A stretch of DNA of 53,168 bases from Pseudomonadota bacterium (GTDB lineage: Bacteria > Myxococcota_A > Bradymonadia > Bradymonadales > GCA-2716585): NCBI GenBank assembly GCA_005804885.1, contig SYOX01000106.1, positions 1 to 53,168 on the forward strand. Reading direction: 5' to 3'. Within the stretch, counting starts at the first letter, position 1. Each line of letters begins with the position of its first letter. A program made the position numbers and the translations under genes. The notes beneath the pieces were generated by a model. The model made no database searches, had not been told where the DNA came from, and was given only the letters and a program-made list of their open reading frames with translations. Positions 34,201 to 42,600 of the stretch are shown piece after piece.

Positions 34201-34718
34201 GCCGCCTCGCCTTCCACTGCGTCCCCCACGAGGCCCTGCTCCAGGGCCGCCTGTCGATGGGCACCCCCGACCTGATCCTGCTGCGCAACACCTTGAGCTG
34301 CGTCTCCTTCCGCCGCCCCTTCCTCAGCGCCCTGCGCGACCTGATGGAGCCCGGCGGCATCCTCCTGCTGCTCGACACCGTCCAGCGACACCCCAGCGCC
34401 CCCGCCCCATGGCGCCGCGTCATGGCCGCCACCCACACCCTCGGCCTGGAGACCCCCCGCAGCACCCAGGCGCTGCTGCGCGCCTCCGGCTTCGAAGCCC
34501 TCGACGCCACCGCCGAGGACCACAGCGCGCTGCTGCGCGCCTTCCTCGACGCCCGCCTCGACTGGTTCACCCAGGCCCGCGACCGCGAAGCCCGCAGGAT
34601 CCACGAGCGGCCCGGCGAGGCTGAACGGGTGCGCAGCTCTCTGGAGGCGCTCAGAGAGGCGCTGACCGGCCCCCAGGCCTCCCTGGGCTGGATCGCCACC
34701 GCGGCCCGCGCCCGGTGA
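31293..34718 (+). CDS. HTH (XRE)-protein kinase-helical repeat-SAM methyltransferase fusion protein
   Basis: 1141 residues. (1) Cro/XRE helix-turn-helix, about 6-62 (LKWTQKALAAQVGCTDAYIS, EIENQRKEPG). (2) A divergent protein-kinase-like region, about 165-470: no clear glycine loop, but HRDLSAHN (294-301) and IDFGSA (317-322) give the catalytic Asp, Asn and metal-binding Asp; RAEDIYALGALLSHLL matches subdomain IX. (3) A long helical middle, about 480-890, TPR-like. (4) A class I methyltransferase domain, about 905-1060, with LDVGCGVGADA, VVGIDVS after strand 2, and the post-motif PDLILLRN, then GGILLLLDT. There is no signal or membrane helix, so it is cytoplasmic. It is preceded by the operator-like array and followed by two same-strand genes. 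I know of no named family with this domain order. Function is inferred: a DNA-binding regulator with kinase and methyltransferase outputs. Confidence 0.82.
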   Translation: MAKQFGAAVRSRRKTLKWTQKALAAQVGCTDAYISEIENQRKEPGDELRLKIIEVLDLRDLPREVPGEAKVIAMTPAQSAAEGRPALALSFSALGEAQPDLELYRGIVAEALINASLSGWRPEGASSSEPSLGAASLSAAELIGVVGAGLVAQGFFSLPDQGPGEQRRWALLKLPLPEEGSRVLNAPLEKAFYLRRTLPDLAGFGPPPTLEYLPREFFPQRSLSRFELPERVAVLLFPIDDQGDALWDSRPVALEETALMRQGVRSARDMLDWCTLAHQLMSLVLGLHNAGWAHRDLSAHNILVRRAEGFLHDMRLIDFGSATPWGRPCPPFVDTHELWHWHPDRASAWGQEGQRGARRWTPDPRAEDIYALGALLSHLLVGASDRHPQQPDADGPEQRSWRVYRAQQIGDDLRFHIDEGRKHPERLPGALRGDLGRLYPLVHELIERAGDLQVDRLFEMLDAIDRTRTSAQHLLAFEGAPHGALTGDGPIEALLNRIAGRASLEEPERWCEAYTDLDPERIKARIRPLPWIARALGRLDTPLPPEAMDVDQALADCMELVRLGFARYATDTLAALLRLGPTEDPDRDIRMLRVAVGELLLREPDVERARLILGHFDDSEAPERTFIDHIGHRRWWVELFKARLALLEDNPDAAQHALERLPIPDPEHFPRAWIAHLKLETLFALQTRQPLGDLRQRLVMARRWTLSIPESLLTTALLARCDAAQGQLSDALRWINLGLGEAAAREFPVEYGELLALSASLVRDAAESPRRRAALQREGARVESLMAICAELSARAASLFGALGIHRRLQRALLVAGDCARMAGDARAAVEHLCLASANASLGLPTDPDVLKLLAERAELLQDDTDEDPGVRAARAHYDRHGDTELALWGGERLGFEAHNPAQAGLGALLGRLVDRSLPTPPDLILDVGCGVGADARALALRFPEARVVGIDVSPWCIREARKRHPVAPGRLAFHCVPHEALLQGRLSMGTPDLILLRNTLSCVSFRRPFLSALRDLMEPGGILLLLDTVQRHPSAPAPWRRVMAATHTLGLETPRSTQALLRASGFEALDATAEDHSALLRAFLDARLDWFTQARDREARRIHERPGEAERVRSSLEALREALTGPQASLGWIATAARAR

Positions 34719-34722
34719 CCAC

Positions 34723-34738
34723 CGTTCCACGTGAAACA
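34723..34738. promoter_or_regulatory. parS: parS-like ParB-binding site 3
   Basis: CGTTCCACGTGAAACA matches TGTTNCACGTGAAACA at all but the first base. It sits in the 31-base gap between the HTH-kinase gene and the winged-helix gene, inside an apparent operon. Confidence 0.82.
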
Positions 34739-34749
34739 GGCGGCGCCCC

Positions 34750-35745
34750 ATGAACGTCAAGATCCTCATCGACGCCATCGTCCGCCAGACCACGGTGCTG
34801 ATCGCCCAGCTCGCCACGGCCGCCGGGATCAGAGCCCCCCTGGCCCACATCGCCAACCAGGTCTTTTTGGAGCTGGTCACCGAGCTTGAGGCGCAGGGGG
34901 TGGGCCGCAAGGTCATCGCGGACATGTTCGGCCTGGCGCTGCGCTCCTACCAGCTCAAGGTGCGCCGCATCTCCGAGAGCACCACCGAGCAGAACCGCAC
35001 CCTCTGGGAGGCCGTCTACAACCACGTCCAGCAGCGCGGCCTGGTCTCGCGGGCCGACCTCCTGCTCCGCTTCGTCCGCGACGACGAGAGCGTCGTGCGC
35101 AGCATCCTGCACGACATGGTCGAGTCCGGCCTGCTGACGCGCCAGGGCCGCGGCGACGCCACCGCCTACCGCGCCGCCGACCCCGACGAGGTCGACGCCG
35201 CGGCCAACGCCGAGGCCGTCGCCGCCATGGTCTGGGTCTACGTCTACCGCAAGGCCCCCATCCTCGACGCCGCTCTGATCGAGCAGCTGCGCCTGCCCGC
35301 CGCCGAGATCCGCGCGGCCCTCGACGCCCTCACCCTCGAAGGCCGGATCGACCGCCAGGACAGCGACCAGGGGCCCGTCTACAGGGCCACCACCTGCGTC
35401 CTGCCCATGGGCTCACCCCAGGGCTGGGAGGCCGCCCTCTTTGACCACTACCAGGCCATGGTCCACGCCTTCGCCAACAAGCTCGGCCAGGGCCACAACC
35501 GCTCCCTGCCCCAGGACGTCATCGGCGGCAGCACGTGGTCCTTCGACGTCTGGGACGAGCACCCGCACAAGGACGAGGTCTACGGCCTGCTTCGCACCAT
35601 GCGCGCCCAGGTCTCCGAGCTGCGCGGCCGCGTGACCGCCTACAACCAGATCCACCGACAACCCGGGCGACCCTTCGACAAGATCACCTTCTACGTGGGC
35701 CAGAACGTCCGCGCCGAAGACCCCGAAGACCCCGAAGACCCCTGA
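34750..35745 (+). CDS. Winged-helix-type DNA-binding protein, function unknown
   Basis: 331 residues. A helical N-terminus contains a helix-turn-helix-like stretch (GRKVIADMFGLALRSYQLKV, about 57-76). Two tandem winged-helix-like units follow: about 88-143 (WEAVYNHVQQRGLVSRADLL, ILHDMVESGLLTRQG) and about 160-215 (AEIRAALDALTLEGRIDRQ). The C-terminal third has a Trp-rich stretch (STWSFDVWDEHP) and ends with acidic EDPEDPEDP repeats. It starts 31 bases after the HTH-kinase gene, with a parS site in the gap, and is 10 bases before the next gene. Probably a transcriptional regulator working with the upstream protein (inference). Confidence 0.65.
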   Translation: MNVKILIDAIVRQTTVLIAQLATAAGIRAPLAHIANQVFLELVTELEAQGVGRKVIADMFGLALRSYQLKVRRISESTTEQNRTLWEAVYNHVQQRGLVSRADLLLRFVRDDESVVRSILHDMVESGLLTRQGRGDATAYRAADPDEVDAAANAEAVAAMVWVYVYRKAPILDAALIEQLRLPAAEIRAALDALTLEGRIDRQDSDQGPVYRATTCVLPMGSPQGWEAALFDHYQAMVHAFANKLGQGHNRSLPQDVIGGSTWSFDVWDEHPHKDEVYGLLRTMRAQVSELRGRVTAYNQIHRQPGRPFDKITFYVGQNVRAEDPEDPEDP

Positions 35746-35755
35746 GACACACCCC

Positions 35756-36379
35756 GTGAACCCCCCCGACTTCATCGGCCCCCCCATCGACGACCCCGAC
35801 ACCTTCGAGCGACTCCCGGACGACCTCAAGGCCATCCTGGAGCGCGCCAACGGCTTCACCCTGCTCGGCGGCGGCCTCCACCTGCGCGGCGCCTGCCTCC
35901 AGCCCCGCTGGCACGCCCTGAGCGCCGCCTGGGACGGCCCCGAGGCCCTCCACCGCCTCTTCCACAACATCCAGCCCGACGACGTCCCCTTCGCCCAGGA
36001 CGCCCTCGGCGACCAGTTCATCCTCCGAGCCGGGCGCGTCCATCACCTCTGGGGCGAGACCGGCATCCTCGAAGACCTCGACCTCGACCTCGACGGCTTC
36101 ATGGCCCAGATCGAGGCCGACCCCGAGGCCTTCCTCCAGCTCGGCCCCCTGGAGCTCTTCGAAGAGGACGGCGACCGCCTCCAGCCCGGGCAGCTCCTGC
36201 ACGTCTTCCCGCCCCTCTGCACCGAGCAGGCCGAGACCGATGGCGTCCACCTCAAGGCCGTCCCCGCTCAGGAGTGCCTGCGCTTCCTGGCCCAGCTCGC
36301 CGCGCAGCTCCACGGCCTCGAAGACGGCACCGCGATCGCGCTCAACTGGACCGCGCCGCCCGAAGACGGCGACGCCTGA
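35756..36379 (+). CDS. Possible SUKH/SMI1-KNR4-like or DUF1851-like protein
   Basis: 207 residues from GTG 35756, only 10 bases after the previous stop. 'LPDDLKAILERANGFTLLGGGLHLRG' (about 21-46) resembles the N-terminal 'fL..aNGf.l.gGgl' pattern of SUKH and DUF1851 proteins, many of which are immunity proteins or bind diverse partners. The rest is acidic, with many Leu/Asp and a Trp in the last strand. No toxin gene is visible next to it. If the fold is right, it may bind or restrain one of the two upstream regulators. The family call is tentative. Confidence 0.45.
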   Translation: MNPPDFIGPPIDDPDTFERLPDDLKAILERANGFTLLGGGLHLRGACLQPRWHALSAAWDGPEALHRLFHNIQPDDVPFAQDALGDQFILRAGRVHHLWGETGILEDLDLDLDGFMAQIEADPEAFLQLGPLELFEEDGDRLQPGQLLHVFPPLCTEQAETDGVHLKAVPAQECLRFLAQLAAQLHGLEDGTAIALNWTAPPEDGDA

Positions 36380-36438
36380 GGGCGACGCCTGAAAAGTGCT
36401 TTAAGATCAAGTGGTTGTAAAAACGGAGGGCGCGTCGA

Positions 36439-37809
36439 TTACAAGAGGGCGTCCGAGAGCGGGCCGGTGCAGAAGCGCTCGTCGCCGAAGACCTGATCCT
36501 CGATCCCGAAGGCGTTCAGGAAGGTCACCAGCAGGTCGTTGTGCGGCCGGTTGGCGTAGCTCACCATCCGCCCCGTGTTCAACGCCCCGCCCCCGCCGCC
36601 GGCCACGACGAAGGGCATCGTGACCTGGCTGTGGATGTTGCCGCGCGACAGCTCGTTGATCCAGAAGACGACCGTGTTGTCCAACATCGTGCCGCCACCC
36701 TCCGGGATCGCGTTGAGCCGCCCGAGCAGGTAGCCGAACTGGCTGGCCAGCCACGTGTCCCGCGCCACCATCTCGCCGCGCGAGGCCTCGTTGCTCGGCC
36801 CCGAGTGCGACAGCGCGTGGCCGTCACCCAGGCTGGAGATCCACGGGTAGCGGATGTGGTTCTTCGCGTTGGAGATCTGGATCGAGCCCACCCGCGTCAG
36901 ATCGCAGGCCATCGACGCCACCAGCAGATCGATCTGCAGACGCAGGATCTCCGGCATCGTGTCCTCGCTGTCCGGCTCCTGATCCTCCGGCGGCTGCGTG
37001 TTCAAGCACGTCCCGTCGAAGAGCCGCTCGTTGGACAGGCGCCGCTCCATGTCGCGCACCATCGCGAAGTGCGCGTCGATGCGACGGCGATCCTCGACCC
37101 CCACTCGCCTGTCGAGCTGCCCGAACTGCTCCTTGACCGCGTCCAGCACCGAGGTCCGGTTCGCGCGGCGCTTCGACATCTCGTCCTGATCCGAGCTCAT
37201 GTCGGCGAACATCCGATCAAAGACGTCGCGCGGATCGTTCATCGGCGGCAGCGGCTGGGCCGGCCCCGCGTAGACCAGCCGCGTCCTGACCTCCGACCCC
37301 CCGTTGGAGTCGGCCCGGACCCCAAGCTCCAGGCTCTTGAAGGGCGTCGTCCCCCCGACGTGCCCGGCGATCACCTGATCGACCGACACCCCGTCGCCCC
37401 AGCCCGCCAGCGACCCGTCGCCCCCGACAAAGGCCCCCTCCTGCAGCGGCCGACCCGTCAGCAGCCCCCCCATCCCCTTCTGGTGCGGCTCGCCCGGCCC
37501 CGCCCCGCTCGAGAGCATGTCCAGCCCATAAGGCAGGAAGATCCGCGACTTGAAGGGCGCCAGCGGCGCCAGCGCGTTGGCCAGCTCGAAGTCCCGCTCC
37601 CCCGCGCCGGCCTGCGGCCACCAGAAGTCCGGGATCGTCCCGTTCGGGTGGAAGAAGACGATGAAGCGTTTCGGGAAGCCCTCCGGCGTCATCGCGCCGC
37701 TCGCCTGGCCCACCGCCCGGCTCATCCCAAGCTCCAGCAGCGGCAACCCCAGCAGCACCCCGCCGAGCCCCTTGAGGAGCTGGCGGCGCGTCATCAGCGG
37801 CCTCTTCAT
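36439..37809 (-). CDS. DUF1552 family protein with Tat signal
   Basis: 456 residues. Twin-arginine signal MTRRQLLKGLGGVLLGLPLLE. The body follows DUF1552: RFIVFFHPNGTIPDFWWP, AGPGEPHQKGMGGLLTG, SVDQVIAGH, and a C-terminal DNTVVFWINELSRGNIHS. The family is common in planctomycetes and myxobacteria and is exported; its biochemical role is unknown. It overlaps the DUF1592 gene by 4 bases (ATGA), the usual pairing of these families, so the two likely form a complex. Confidence 0.88.
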   Translation of the reverse strand: MKRPLMTRRQLLKGLGGVLLGLPLLELGMSRAVGQASGAMTPEGFPKRFIVFFHPNGTIPDFWWPQAGAGERDFELANALAPLAPFKSRIFLPYGLDMLSSGAGPGEPHQKGMGGLLTGRPLQEGAFVGGDGSLAGWGDGVSVDQVIAGHVGGTTPFKSLELGVRADSNGGSEVRTRLVYAGPAQPLPPMNDPRDVFDRMFADMSSDQDEMSKRRANRTSVLDAVKEQFGQLDRRVGVEDRRRIDAHFAMVRDMERRLSNERLFDGTCLNTQPPEDQEPDSEDTMPEILRLQIDLLVASMACDLTRVGSIQISNAKNHIRYPWISSLGDGHALSHSGPSNEASRGEMVARDTWLASQFGYLLGRLNAIPEGGGTMLDNTVVFWINELSRGNIHSQVTMPFVVAGGGGGALNTGRMVSYANRPHNDLLVTFLNAFGIEDQVFGDERFCTGPLSDALL

Positions 37810-39530
37810 TGCCCGCCCTCCTCAACCGACGGCCCCTGCGACACCCGATATCGGAAGGCGTCCGAACGCACGATCGCCAGCAGCAGCGCCCTCATGTCGC
37901 CGCCCTCGGCCGAAAAATCCGCCTGGAGCTGCTCCAGCGCGCACGTGTCCATCCCCTGAGGGAGCCGCCCGAGCGCGTAGGTGAACCACTGCTGCGCCAC
38001 GCAATCTCGCACCATCTCGCTCTCCGACAGCTTGCGCGACAGCTCCACCGCACCCTCGAAGGGCCCCAGCAGCGCCGCCTCCACGCCCGTCAGATCCCCA
38101 GAGTCGTCGATCGGCAGACCGTTCTCCGTGTCCCGAAAGCGCCCAAGGCCGTCGTAGCGCTCAAAGCCAAAGCCGATCGGATCGATCAGCGCGTGGCAGC
38201 CCGCGCACTCCCGACGGCTCGTGTGCTCGGCGAAGCGCTCGCGCGTCGTCGCGTCCGGCGACGGGTCCGGCGGCGTAATCTCCTGGTCGTCCGGCGGCGG
38301 GTCCAGCGGCTGACAGAAGAGCCGCTCGCGCACGAAGATCCCCCTCAGGATCGGCGAGCCCTGGTTGGCGTTGGCCAGCACCGCCATCAAGGCCGGCTGG
38401 GTCAACAACCCCGACCGCTCCTCGTCCGGCGCCCGGTGCACCACCAGCTCCGAGGCCTCCGGCGCCTCGACCCCGTAAACCCGCGCCATCTCTGGCGTCA
38501 TGAAGAGCGTCGGGTCCGTCAACAGCGCCTCCAGCGTCGGCTCCTCCCCAAAAAAGACGTGCTCGACGAAGGCGTCCACGCTCAACGGCCAGTCCGCCTT
38601 GAGCCCCTCCGTGTACTCCGGGAAGATCGCCTGATCCTTCGTGTGCGAGGGCAGCTCCGACACATGCAGCCACTGGCGATGGAAGCTGCGCACGGCGTCG
38701 CCCGCCTTCGGATCGTCGAGCATCCGCCGCGCCTCGTCCTCCACCTCCTTCGCCGTCGAGAGCCGGCCCGCCGCCGCCACCTCGAAGAGCTCGTCATCCG
38801 GCATCGACGCCCACAGGAAGTACGACAGCCGCGAGGCCATCTCATAACTCCCCACCAAGGACACCTCCCCCGCCGCCACCTCGCCGCCCTGCTCGCCGCC
38901 CTCAAGCTCGATCCTGTAGAGGAACTGCGGCGACTGCAGCACCGCCTGCACCGTCAGCTTGAGCGCCTGCTCAAACCCCTCCTGCGCCCGGATCTCCTCA
39001 AAGAGCCGCTCGAAGATCGCCCGCTCCTGCGCCTGCGCCGGACGCCGGAAGGCCCGCGACGCGAAGCGCGCGATGAAGGCCGCCCCGCAAGCCTGCTCTC
39101 CCTCGACCTCAAGGTCGCACTCCAGCAACGACGCCGTCCGCGACGGGATCACCCTGTCGGCCAGCGCCTCGGCCGCCTCCATGTACTGCTGCACGAGCAG
39201 CGGGCTGACCACGTGCGCCTTGCTGTCGTTGTCGAAGACCCCCGTTCGGTTCTCCGGCGGGAAGGCCTGCCCCAGCGAGGCCTCCTCCCCAAGCAGATCC
39301 CGCACCGTGTTGTCGTATTCGAATCGGGTCAGCAGCCGCACCGGCGCCTGACGGACGAAGGGGCCTTCGTCACAGACCACGGGCTCCGGATCTTGTTCAG
39401 GGACAGGATCTTCCGCCTCAAAGGGGGGCTCGGAGGGGGAGAGCGGCGCCTCCGAGCAAGCCTGCGCCAGCGCCGCCTGCGCCAGCACGGTCGCCAGCAT
39501 CACCGCAGGCCATAGCCTTCTTGAGCGCAT
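37806..39530 (-). CDS. DUF1592/DUF1588/DUF1585 protein with CXXCH heme motif
   Basis: 574 residues from ATG 39530; an open extension upstream lacks a signal or ribosome site. Signal peptide ending ALAQACSE, possibly a lipoprotein. Domain landmarks in order: RLLTRFEYDNTVRDLLG and FPPENRTG (DUF1587 type), SRLSYFLWASMPDDELF (DUF1592), RSGLLTQPALMAVLANANQG and CAGCHALIDPIGFGFERYDG (DUF1588, with one c-type heme site CXXCH), and MVRDCVAQQWFTYALGR (DUF1585). This set is found in planctomycete-type cytochrome-like proteins. It is the first gene of the pair with DUF1552. Confidence 0.9.
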   Translation of the reverse strand: MRSRRLWPAVMLATVLAQAALAQACSEAPLSPSEPPFEAEDPVPEQDPEPVVCDEGPFVRQAPVRLLTRFEYDNTVRDLLGEEASLGQAFPPENRTGVFDNDSKAHVVSPLLVQQYMEAAEALADRVIPSRTASLLECDLEVEGEQACGAAFIARFASRAFRRPAQAQERAIFERLFEEIRAQEGFEQALKLTVQAVLQSPQFLYRIELEGGEQGGEVAAGEVSLVGSYEMASRLSYFLWASMPDDELFEVAAAGRLSTAKEVEDEARRMLDDPKAGDAVRSFHRQWLHVSELPSHTKDQAIFPEYTEGLKADWPLSVDAFVEHVFFGEEPTLEALLTDPTLFMTPEMARVYGVEAPEASELVVHRAPDEERSGLLTQPALMAVLANANQGSPILRGIFVRERLFCQPLDPPPDDQEITPPDPSPDATTRERFAEHTSRRECAGCHALIDPIGFGFERYDGLGRFRDTENGLPIDDSGDLTGVEAALLGPFEGAVELSRKLSESEMVRDCVAQQWFTYALGRLPQGMDTCALEQLQADFSAEGGDMRALLLAIVRSDAFRYRVSQGPSVEEGGQ

Positions 39531-39653
39531 GCGTCCCCGTCCCCCCAACCTGGGAGCTTCCTCCCCTTCCCGCCCGACCATTGTATGGAGCGCGACGCCG
39601 ATTTCAACCTCCTGGCCCCGATCGCCAGGCATCAAGGGCCGCCGCGCCGCCGC

Positions 39654-42600
39654 TCACTGGATCCGGACGTTCATCCGATAGCCCGTCGTGCCGCCGTCGA
39701 AGCTGAGCACCTGGATGAAGTAGGGGCCTGGGAAGAAGATCTGCTCGATGATCTGCTCGTTGTCGCCGAGCCCCGACGAGCGCGCCTGCTCGACCCCGAA
39801 GACCCCCTCGTACAACACCAGATCCAGATCGGCCGCGTCGCCGTCGAACTCGATCAGGATGTTGAGGGTCGCGAAGAGCTGGTTGACGTCGATCAGGAAC
39901 CAGTCCTCGTCGTCCGGGCAGATCGTCAGCCCCTCGCGCTGCCCCTGCTGGATCGTCCGCGCCGCGCGCTGGCTGTTGTTGTCCTCCAGAGCGTCCGCCA
40001 GGCAGTTGGACACGTTGTCGTAGGTCAACCTCAGCTCGTAGCCCAGCGCCGAGGGCGCCCCGTCGGCCAGCAGAACGCGCAAATAGACCACCCGCTCCCG
40101 GTTCTCGCTGGCCATCTCCACCCGCTCCAGCCCCGTCGTCGAGCGCGACGAGGACACGCCGCCGCCGACCTCGTCGTAGAGCTCCGCGTCCAGATCCCCC
40201 TGCAACGGGTCAAAGCGCGCCTCGGCCACCAGCCTCATCCCCGAGGGCACCGTGATCCGCAGCCAGTCCTCGTCCTCACCGCACAGGCTCAACCCCACCA
40301 GCGCGCCATCCTCCTCGATCAACGTCGCCTGACCCGGATCGTCGTCCGGCTCCAGCGCGTCCTCCTCGCCGCAGCGCGTCGGCAGCCCGTCGTAGACCCG
40401 CCAGGACATCGCCCAGGCTCCGTCCGTCGGCGCCTCGCTGACCACCGCCAGCGCCGCCTCGACCGCCTCGACCGCCTCGAACTCCAGCGTCCGCACCCCC
40501 TCCACCGACCCCACCCCCTCGGACAGGAGCGCGCCCGGCCCCTCCAGGAGCGACAGCCCGAGCCCCTCGCCCTCGAAGAACAGGTGCGCGCGCAGGGTCT
40601 GGCCCGCGCCCAGCGGCAGCGCGAAGTGGTCGTCGTCCAACCCGCAATGCACCCCCGACACGCGCCCCTCCGGCAGCAGCGCCGCCGACGCGAAATCGTC
40701 GTTCTGCTCGTGCACGTCGTCCGTCACGCAGCTCTGCGGCGCCGACCCCTCGATGCGGCTGACCGACAGCGCGTAGGTGTTCGACGCCCCCTCGGCCATC
40801 GACACCTCCACGAAGAGCGGACCTGAACGTTCGGCCAGTATTTGAATGAACTCCCCGTCGACCCCTCCGCGCGACTCGACCAGCGGCGCCAGCGGCATGC
40901 CCCCGTGCAGCACCAGGTTGATGTCCCCCTGCGCGTGCTCGAAGTCCGCCCTGACGCTGATCACCTCGCCCGCCAGCGCATCGAAGCGGAACCAGTCCAC
41001 GTCCTGGCCGCACACGATCGCCTCGACCGTCCGCCGCGACCCGAGCCGCACCGCGTCCGCGATGATGTTGTTCGGCTCGAACTCGTCGTCGAACTCGCAG
41101 CTCAGGGGCAGGGGCCCATCGTAGATGTTCAGCCGCGCCGACCACGGCAACGCCTCCCCCGACGTCTTGTTCACCCGCACCCGGTAGAGCCCGCCCGGCG
41201 CGCCGATCTGGACCCGGACCCGCTTGCTCACCGAGGCCCCCCGGACCTGATCCACCGGCGCGTCGGCCGCGCTCGTCGCCTCGGGGCCGTAGAGCGCCAC
41301 GTCCAGCGACCCGAGCTCGGACGGCGCCAGCACGAAGAGCTCCGCGCTCTGGCCCTCCTCCAGCTCAAAGCTCAACCAGTCCTCGTCCGCCCCGCACGCG
41401 ATGAGATCCCCGGCGCGCCCCGCCTCCAGCGGCGAGGGCGACTCGAAGCCGTCGTTCTCCTCGAGCCTGTCGTCCTCTGGGCAGCTCGCCTCCAGATCCG
41501 ACGCGACCGTCAGCGTGTAGGCGCCTTGCGCCCTCCCGCGACCCCGCACCCGCACGCCGTAGCGCCCCGGCGCCTCGGTCAGCAGCTCGATCACCTCGAC
41601 GTCATCCGGCCCGTCCTGCTCGGCCAGCGCCTCCACGCCCTCCGGGCCGAAGACCGCCAGCGACAGATCCCCGTCGGCGCGGACGTGCGCCAGCGACACC
41701 CTGAGCGTCGCGTCGGCGGGCAACACCACCGACACCCAGTCCTCGTCGCCCGCGCAGATCTGACCCTCGATCTCGGACCCCGGCGCCACCTCGGAGGCCT
41801 GCTCCGGCGCGTCGTCTTGCTCGCCCTCGTCCTCGACGCAATCCGGCGAGGTGACCTGGGCGTCGAGGTCGTAGCGGTTGATGCGGTCCAGGGCGCCAGG
41901 GACGCGCGCCAGCACCACCTGCGCGTCCGGCGCCGCGTGGCTCAAGCGCGCCACGCCCTCGACCCCCTCGGCGGCCTCGATCAGCGCCCCCTGCGCGTCG
42001 TGGAGCTCCAGCGAGAGCGCGCCGAGCGCCTCCTCAAAGCTCATCTGAAGCTCCAGCGACTCCCCGGCGAAGAGCTCGATGGCGAACCAGTCGTCGTCCT
42101 CCCCGCAGACGAAGCGGTTGAGCAGCGGCCCCGCCAGCGGGTCGAGCGCCGCGGCCTGCTCCGGCCCGTCGTTCTCCTCGCTGTCGTCCTCGACACAGCT
42201 GCGCTCGACCTCGAAGCTCAGATCGTAGCGGTTGTAGACCCCCCGGCCTCCCCCGAAGACCTTCAGCGTGTGCTCTCCCGTGCTCGTCAGAGTCCGGCGC
42301 AGCTGCTCCCCGTCCATCTGCCCGGCGACGAGCTGAAGCGGCTCGCCCGATGGGTCGAAGAGCTGGAGGTTGATGTTCCCCTCGTCGTGCACGAAGCTCA
42401 GGACGATCTCGATCTCATCGCCCTCGAAGGCCGTGAAATGGAACCAGTCCTCCTCGTCGCAGATCGTCAGCCCCTCGTGGACGGCGCGCGGCAGCAGCGC
42501 GCTGGCCTGCTCCGGCCCCTGGTTGGGCTCCAGCGCGTCGGCGTCGCACTCGGGCACCTCCGTCGTGCAGGCGCCCTCGACGCAGATCTCCTCGATCCGG

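Noticed and set aside
39300..39320. TTCGAAT-like T-loop of a tRNA
   Set aside because: It lies inside the DUF1592 reading frame (TRFEYDNT) and no acceptor or anticodon stem can be formed around it.
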